NCBI GenBank assembly: GCA_002377985.1 | Contig: DFQW01000210.1 | Span: 5,026 to 16,816, forward strand | DNA: 11,791 nucleotides | Direction of reading: 5' to 3' | From: Halieaceae bacterium UBA3479 | Lineage (GTDB): Bacteria > Pseudomonadota > Gammaproteobacteria > Pseudomonadales > Halieaceae | In this document: positions 7,802 through 11,791 of the stretch, one piece after another | How the letters are laid out: each line of letters starts with the position of its first letter | Position numbering within the stretch: position 1 is the stretch's first letter | The notes under the pieces: model-generated | Databases searched by the model: none | Told to the model about the DNA's origin: nothing | What the model saw: only the letters and a program-made list of their open reading frames with translations | Position numbers and translations under genes: made by a program

Positions 7802-8959
7802 TTAACGCCCTCCCCGTCGCGCGGCAGCCGCATCCAGATCGCGGCGCAGCTGCTCTGTCACCTGATCCGCGATTTCTCGCATCTCTCGCTCATTCATACC
7901 GCTGCGTCCACCCAGGGTTCGCGGCTCGCCCGCGCTGGGCACCATTTTGTCGAGAGGTAGGTACAAGACGTTGTTGCCACCATCCACATCCACCATCACT
8001 TTGTTGGTATTCGCAAACACCGACTGAACCGAATCAATGTACAGTCGCTCCCGGGTCACCTCGGGTGCCTTACGGTATTCTGCAAGCAGTTGATTAAAGC
8101 GCTGGGCCTCACCGTCTGCCTTGGCAATGACCTGATCGCGGTAGGCATTGGACTCCTCCAGCATGCGCTGTGCGCGACCGCGCGCTTCCGGGACGATGCC
8201 GTTCGCATAAGACTGCGCTTCATTTTTTACGCGCTCTTCGTCTTCCCGGGCTTTGATTACGTCGTCAAAGGCACCCTGCACCTGAGCCGGCGGCTTGGAT
8301 TCATCAATGTTGATTTTGGAAACCTGAATCCCGGTGGTGTAGTCATTGAGGTATTGCTGCAGCTTGTCGCGCACCTCGAAGGCAATCGCAGCGCGACCCT
8401 CGGTCAACACCAGATCCATAGTGGTGCCGCCGACAACGTGGCGCAGCGCACTTTGGGCTGCGTGCTGCAGGGAAACCTCGGGATCCCGCACCTTGAGTAC
8501 AAAGTTCTGAGGGTCACTAATCACATATTGCACCGACATGCTGACCTCAACGATATTCTCATCCTGAGTCAGCATGACTTCGCGTAACCCTGCCGCCCGC
8601 ACTTTTGTCGTGTTGACGGTAATGACCTCGTCAATCAGCGGCGGGTTCCATTGCAACCCGGGGGTGAGGGTGGCGTGATACTCGCCAAACCGCAGCACCA
8701 CGGCGCGCTCTTGCTCATCCAGCTGATAAAAGCCCATCAGGCCCCATACCATCACGATGCCGCCCAATACCATGCCCAGCAAGGCACTCGACATACCACC
8801 CTTGGCGGGGCCACTGCCGCGACGACCGCCACCAAACAGCCCGGCTATGCTTTGCTGCAGCTTCTTAAATGCTTCATCCAAATCAGGTGGACCCTGATTG
8901 CCACCCCCCCAGGGATCGCGAGGACCGTTGTTACCGCCCCCGGGCTCATTCCAAGACAT
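7802..8959 (-). CDS. hflK: HflK, FtsH protease modulator
   Basis: HflK is the larger partner of HflC in the FtsH-associated membrane complex. The 385 residues begin with a flexible Gly/Pro/Asn-rich cytoplasmic segment (MSWNEPGGGNNGPRDPWGG), typical of HflK. One membrane helix lies at about 58-78 (ALLGMVLGGIVMVWGLMGFY), followed by the SPFH/Band 7 domain (ERAVVLRFGEY, PGLQWNPPLID, TQDENIVEVSMSVQY) and a coiled coil (KAREDEERVKNEAQSYANG). The C-terminal part carries NVLYLPLDK. I chose the ATG at 8957-8959, which has AGGA 8 bases upstream, over one 6 residues upstream, because MSWNEPGGG matches the family start. It is separated from hflX by 173 bases and followed by hflC after 2 bases. Confidence 0.96.
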   Translation of the reverse strand: MSWNEPGGGNNGPRDPWGGGNQGPPDLDEAFKKLQQSIAGLFGGGRRGSGPAKGGMSSALLGMVLGGIVMVWGLMGFYQLDEQERAVVLRFGEYHATLTPGLQWNPPLIDEVITVNTTKVRAAGLREVMLTQDENIVEVSMSVQYVISDPQNFVLKVRDPEVSLQHAAQSALRHVVGGTTMDLVLTEGRAAIAFEVRDKLQQYLNDYTTGIQVSKINIDESKPPAQVQGAFDDVIKAREDEERVKNEAQSYANGIVPEARGRAQRMLEESNAYRDQVIAKADGEAQRFNQLLAEYRKAPEVTRERLYIDSVQSVFANTNKVMVDVDGGNNVLYLPLDKMVPSAGEPRTLGGRSGMNEREMREIADQVTEQLRRDLDAAAARRGGR

Positions 8960-8984
8960 AATGTATTTCCTCATCAACAGGCCG

Positions 8985-8995
8985 GTTAGTCTAAC
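8985..8995. promoter_or_regulatory. short inverted repeat upstream of hflK
   Basis: GTTAG and CTAAC flank a single T, giving a compact dyad 26 bases upstream of the hflK start within the 173-base hflX-hflK gap. The gap is long enough to carry a separate promoter for hflKC, but I could not assign convincing -35/-10 boxes. The gap also holds a run of eight Cs at 9052-9059. The dyad may be an operator or part of a promoter; evidence is thin. Confidence 0.22.
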
Positions 8996-9132
8996 AAACC
9001 CCGCTGCAATATCGGGACTTTATGCGCGCTTTATCACAAGCTTGGCGCCTTCCCCCCCCACCGGGCATAGATCTGCGCCCCAATGCGAACCCCCATCGTT
9101 ACTACCAGGGCGATTCGACCCGCTTTTGTTGA

Positions 9133-10383
9133 CTATCGATTTAAGCGCCGCCAGTCCGAGAGAGGCATCCTGACATGCAGGCGCGAACTCCCGTCCGACT
9201 GCCACTCTTCGGTGCAGACCGCACCCTGAGCGTACAGTGCCGCTCGCAGGCGCCCATGGGTCGCATCGAGCGTTACCTCCTCGTCAAACAGTGCCACAGA
9301 CAAGCGCTCACGCACCGCTTCAAGCAATAGCGTAATACCCTCGCCTGTCACAGCCGATACGTACACCGCCACCGCCATACCCTGCTCGTCCCTGAGGATC
9401 CGGGCGGGCTGCTCTACCAAATCCAGCTTGTTAAAGACCAGCAACTGCGGCAACGCATCAGCCCTGATTTCCCCAAGCACCGTTTGCACATCGGCCATTA
9501 ACTCATCACGGTTGTCAGCCGCCACATCAACCACATGCAATAGCAGGGTCGCATTTGCCGTCTCTTCCAAGGTCGCCTTGAAGGCCTCAACCAGCGTGGT
9601 GGGCAAGTCCGAGATGAATCCCACCGTATCGGCAAACAGCACCGGTCCGAGGTGTTCGATATCGACCCGCGCCAAGGTGGGGTCCAGGGTTGCAAATAAC
9701 TTATCGGCGGCATAAACCGCCGACGATGTCAGCCGATTAAACAGCGTCGATTTACCCGCATTGGTGTAACCCACCAACGACAGCACCGGCAGCTCCGCGC
9801 GGCGCCGCGCGCGGCGACTCTGCTCACGCTGATTGCGCACTCTCTCGAGTCGCGCCTGAATGGACTTGATCCGCGCGCGCAGTAATCGGCGGTCTGTTTC
9901 CAACTGGGTCTCACCCGGGCCGCGCAGTCCAATCCCGCCTTTTTGCCGTTCAAGGTGGGTCCATCCCCTCACGAGCCGGGTGCTCATGTGGGTGAGCTGC
10001 GCCAACTCCACTTGCAGCTTGCCTTCATGGGTCCGCGCTCGCTGGGCGAAGATATCGAGTATGAGCCCCGTTCGCGCCAACACCCTACAGGATAAGGCGC
10101 GTTCCAGATTCCGCTCCTGACTCGGACTCAGCGCGTGATTAAAAATCACCAGCTCGGCTTCATTATCGCGACACGCGGCGGCAATTTCCTCGAGCTTGCC
10201 CTCGCCAACAAATGTTCTCGCATGGGGCGCCCGGCGTGACCCGGTAATCACTGCTACCGGCTCGCCACCGGCTGAACCCACCAGCTCCTCAAATTCCAAC
10301 AAGCTGAGATCACGGGCCTCGCCGTCCAGCTGCAACTGAACCAGCACGGCGCGTTCACCTCCCTGGTGGCGTTCAAAAAACAT
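9133..10383 (-). CDS. hflX: GTPase HflX
   Basis: HflX is a cytoplasmic GTPase (and ATP-binding protein) that binds 50S subunits and splits stalled 70S ribosomes under stress. The 416 residues have the HflX N-terminal domain with VGEGKLEEI (59-67), ALSPSQERNLE (84-94) and TGLILDIFAQRARTHEGKLQVELAQL (105-130 region). A linking helix carries GIGLRGPGETQLETDRR (150-166). The G domain follows: P-loop GYTNAGKST (205-213), ATLDPT (231-236), DTVG (252-255), NKLD (318-321) and SA (343-344). The start MFFERHQGGE aligns with E. coli MFDRYDAGE. There is no recognisable Shine-Dalgarno: six Ts and a hairpin sit directly before the ATG, which is unusual. It follows hfq after 38 bases. Confidence 0.96.
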   Translation of the reverse strand: MFFERHQGGERAVLVQLQLDGEARDLSLLEFEELVGSAGGEPVAVITGSRRAPHARTFVGEGKLEEIAAACRDNEAELVIFNHALSPSQERNLERALSCRVLARTGLILDIFAQRARTHEGKLQVELAQLTHMSTRLVRGWTHLERQKGGIGLRGPGETQLETDRRLLRARIKSIQARLERVRNQREQSRRARRRAELPVLSLVGYTNAGKSTLFNRLTSSAVYAADKLFATLDPTLARVDIEHLGPVLFADTVGFISDLPTTLVEAFKATLEETANATLLLHVVDVAADNRDELMADVQTVLGEIRADALPQLLVFNKLDLVEQPARILRDEQGMAVAVYVSAVTGEGITLLLEAVRERLSVALFDEEVTLDATHGRLRAALYAQGAVCTEEWQSDGSSRLHVRMPLSDWRRLNR

Positions 10384-10416
10384 AAAAAATGGGGTGGCGC
10401 TCCGACCGGAGCGCCA
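10384..10416 (-). terminator. terminator-like hairpin after hfq, abutting the hflX start
   Basis: A perfect 9-bp stem (TGGCGCTCC with GGAGCGCCA, 10395-10403 and 10408-10416) with a 4-base loop lies just after the hfq stop. On the minus strand it is followed by CCCCA and then six Ts that end right at the hflX ATG. The stem is strong, but the 5-base gap before the T-run should weaken termination, so partial read-through into hflX is likely. It would give a short hfq transcript with a U-rich 3' end. Confidence 0.6.
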
Positions 10417-10421
10417 AGCGA

Positions 10422-10667
10422 TTATTCTTCAGCGGGTGCCTCATCATCCGCGGCAGGTAAACGCACGTTACGAGCCGGGACCACCGTTGAAATTGCATGC
10501 TTGTAGACCATCTGTGACACGGTGTTCTTGAGCAGCACAACAAATTGATCGAATGATTCAATTTGGCCCTGTAGCTTGATGCCATTTACCAAATAGATTG
10601 AGACGGGAACTCTTTCCTTGCGCAGCGCGTTCAGGTAAGGGTCTTGTAAGGTATGCCCTTTCGACAT
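10422..10667 (-). CDS. hfq: RNA chaperone Hfq
   Basis: Hfq is the hexameric Sm-like protein that joins small RNAs to target mRNAs. The 81 residues contain the full Sm fold: [28 protein letters not shown] (Sm1 region, about 7-34) and the Sm2 signature YKHAIS (55-60). Gln8, Phe42, Lys56 and His57 of the U-binding proximal face are present. The rim patch reads RKER (16-19) instead of the E. coli RRER, as in pseudomonads. The C-terminal tail is short (about 15 residues against about 35 in E. coli) and ends acidic (DDEAPAEE). The start has GAGGAG with about 6 bases of spacing. It follows miaA and its terminator and precedes hflX, the standard order. Its leader contains a hairpin and U-rich stretch. 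Confidence 0.98.
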   Translation of the reverse strand: MSKGHTLQDPYLNALRKERVPVSIYLVNGIKLQGQIESFDQFVVLLKNTVSQMVYKHAISTVVPARNVRLPAADDEAPAEE

Positions 10668-10680
10668 GGGTACTCCTCGT

Positions 10681-10719
10681 TTTCAAAATCAAAAACATGT
10701 GCTCTTCACGAAGAAGCAC
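10681..10719 (-). promoter_or_regulatory. hfq leader hairpin with adjacent U-rich stretch (candidate autoregulatory site)
   Basis: GTGCT and AGCAC (10699-10703 and 10715-10719), with an inner CTT/AAG continuation and one bulged base, form a hairpin in the hfq leader. Reading toward hfq it is followed by an ATGTTTTTGATTTTG stretch and then the GAGGAG ribosome site. Hairpin plus U-rich sequence is the kind of RNA that Hfq binds, and E. coli Hfq represses its own mRNA through leader sites, so autoregulation is a reasonable inference. It could instead be a weak attenuator. Confidence 0.35.
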
Positions 10720-10746
10720 GTTACGGCCGCCAAGTATCGGCGACAA
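10718..10746 (-). promoter_or_regulatory. weak candidate promoter for hfq
   Basis: On the minus strand a TTGTCG (-35 match 4/6, 10741-10746) lies 17 bases before TAACGT (-10 match 3/6, 10718-10723), between the miaA terminator and hfq. A promoter is expected somewhere near because a strong terminator separates the genes, but in E. coli much hfq transcription starts inside or upstream of miaA. The boxes are weak, and a start here would cut into the leader hairpin. Confidence 0.22.
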
Positions 10747-10767
10747 AAAACTCCACCGCGGTGGAGT
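10745..10767 (-). terminator. intrinsic terminator of miaA
   Basis: On the minus strand the perfect palindrome ACTCCACCGCGGTGGAGT (10750-10767) is followed directly by a run of Ts (six As at 10745-10750 on the plus strand). GC-rich stem plus immediate U-run is the classical intrinsic terminator. It lies 30 bases after the miaA stop and 77 bases before hfq, so it separates miaA from hfq transcripts, at least in part. Confidence 0.85.
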
Positions 10768-10797
10768 GTCCATATTGTACTACGAACTTTGCGTCAG

Positions 10798-11791
10798 CTA
10801 AAAGTTCCGCATGAGATGCATAATGCGACTTTTCCACACCCCGCGCGTTGACTCCCCCACCGTCATCTGCGGAGCTGCGGCCTTGGCAGCGGCTACGCCG
10901 GATTCATCGGGCGCCAAAAGTTGCCCTTGAGCATCGGTCAGCACCCAATCGAGCTCAGGCCAACTTCTCAACCAAGTGGTTTGTCGCTTTGCCAGTTGAC
11001 GGGTAGCAGCCAGCACTTTTTCCCGGCAATCCTGAAAACTCAGCTCCCCCTCAAGAAAAGACCACACCTGGCGGTAACCCACCGCGCGGATAGCGGGTAA
11101 ATCGGTGTGGAGATCGCCGCGCTCATAGAGCGCGGTGACCTCCTCAATCAATCCCGCGTCGAACATCGCATCCAACCGATGCTCAATGCGCGCATGCAGT
11201 GTCTTGCGCTGCTCGGGGCAAAGGGCAATACATTCAAAATCGATGTCATCTGCCGCAATCGGAGACGAGGCGCCCTGCTGCCACTCACTCAATGGCCGGC
11301 CCGTACCGCGATAGACCTCAAGCGCCCTGCAAATACGCTGGCTATGGTTGGGGTGGAGTTGCGCCGCGGCCACCGGGTCGACCGCCGCTAACTGTTGGTG
11401 CAGGGCGGGCCAGCCCGATACGCGCGCTTCCCCCTCAATGGCGATGCGGATCGCCGGGTCGATGGCTGGCACCTCATCAAATCCCTGAATCAGCGCGCGA
11501 AAATACAGCATGCTGCCCCCCACCAATATTGGGCGGCGGCCGCGCGCACGAATCTCGTCGATACAGGCGGTGGCATCCCGCGCAAAGTCAGCGGCGGTAT
11601 AGACATCCGCCGGGTCACGAATATGCACAAGGTGATGGGGGTAATCGGGTTTGGCCGCACCTATCGAGAGACCGCGGTAGACCAGCGCTGAGTCCACACT
11701 GATCAGCTCACCCTCGAAGGTCTCTGCGAGCCGCTCCGCGAGCGCCGATTTCCCCGAAGCAGTTGGCCCCATCAGGGCCAGCACCGGTTCA
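10798..11791 (-). CDS. miaA: tRNA dimethylallyltransferase MiaA (5' end outside the window)
   Basis: MiaA transfers a dimethylallyl group to A37 of tRNAs reading UNN codons, improving decoding. The frame stays open to the right edge (EPVLALMGPTASGKS), so the true start, by analogy to E. coli some ten residues further upstream, is missing. Visible motifs in order: P-loop GPTASGKS, SVDSALVYRG with the IGAAKP substrate-binding segment, VHIRDPADVYTAADF, ILVGGSMLYFRAL, HPNHSQRICRALEVYR, the RAVGYRQVW block and ATRQLAKRQTTWLR. E. coli has GTAKP where this has GAAKP. The C-terminal tail (about 45 residues after SWPELDW) is longer than usual and Ala-rich. It is followed by a strong terminator and then hfq; the upstream neighbours are not in the window. 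Confidence 0.96.
   Translation of the reverse strand, partial: EPVLALMGPTASGKSALAERLAETFEGELISVDSALVYRGLSIGAAKPDYPHHLVHIRDPADVYTAADFARDATACIDEIRARGRRPILVGGSMLYFRALIQGFDEVPAIDPAIRIAIEGEARVSGWPALHQQLAAVDPVAAAQLHPNHSQRICRALEVYRGTGRPLSEWQQGASSPIAADDIDFECIALCPEQRKTLHARIEHRLDAMFDAGLIEEVTALYERGDLHTDLPAIRAVGYRQVWSFLEGELSFQDCREKVLAATRQLAKRQTTWLRSWPELDWVLTDAQGQLLAPDESGVAAAKAAAPQMTVGESTRGVWKSRIMHLMRNF

Noticed and set aside
8090..8587. 165-residue plus-strand frame opposite hflK
   Set aside because: The family-matched HflK on the other strand explains the long open stretch.
9052..9059. Run of eight Cs upstream of hflK as a phase-variation tract
   Set aside because: It is short, outside coding sequence and not positioned between convincing promoter boxes.
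9020..9205. 61-residue minus-strand frame in the hflX-hflK gap
   Set aside because: It overlaps the hflX 3' end in another frame, and its sequence shows no domain or clear ribosome site.

Overview
This window looks like a chromosomal segment from a gammaproteobacterium of fairly high GC, judged by eye and not counted. The order miaA, hfq, hflX, hflK, hflC, hisZ, purA on one strand is the classic gammaproteobacterial block. A hisZ gene next to purA argues against Enterobacterales, which lack HisZ, and fits Pseudomonas-like or marine relatives. The protein sequences cannot settle the genus.

Right two thirds (about 3565-11791, all minus strand): an almost unbroken housekeeping run. It encodes the tRNA dimethylallyltransferase MiaA (its first residues lie beyond the right edge), the RNA chaperone Hfq, the ribosome-associated GTPase HflX, the HflK/HflC membrane pair that controls FtsH, the histidine-pathway regulatory subunit HisZ, adenylosuccinate synthetase PurA, and a DUF218 (YdcF/ElyC-like) membrane protein. 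Strong signals divide the run. A textbook intrinsic terminator follows miaA. A terminator-like hairpin sits after hfq and runs straight into the hflX start codon. A 173-base gap precedes hflK. hisZ and purA overlap by ATGA, and the DUF218 gene follows purA after 6 bases. The small DUF2065 gene found between hflC and purA in E. coli (yjeT) is absent.

Middle (about 2130-3530): two plus-strand accessory genes, a DUF1643 protein of unknown function and a short AraC-type DNA-binding protein that lacks a normal sensor domain. They are divergent from an NmrA-like NAD(P)-binding gene and convergent with the DUF218 gene.

Left end (1-2123): mostly minus-strand accessory genes. These are the NmrA-like oxidoreductase, a multi-pass membrane protein resembling DUF2306, and then two very small predicted membrane proteins of 37 and 59 residues. 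The 37-residue frame is joined to the DUF2306-like gene by a TAATG stop/start. The first ~275 bases hold only an uncertain plus-strand remnant.

No mobile element, CRISPR array, tRNA or rRNA was seen. I did not find a clear new multi-gene system. The most promising unexplained items are the DUF2306-like/37-residue/59-residue membrane cluster, the signals around hfq (leader hairpin with U-rich stretch, trailing hairpin running into hflX), and the perfect palindrome at the start of the NmrA-like gene.
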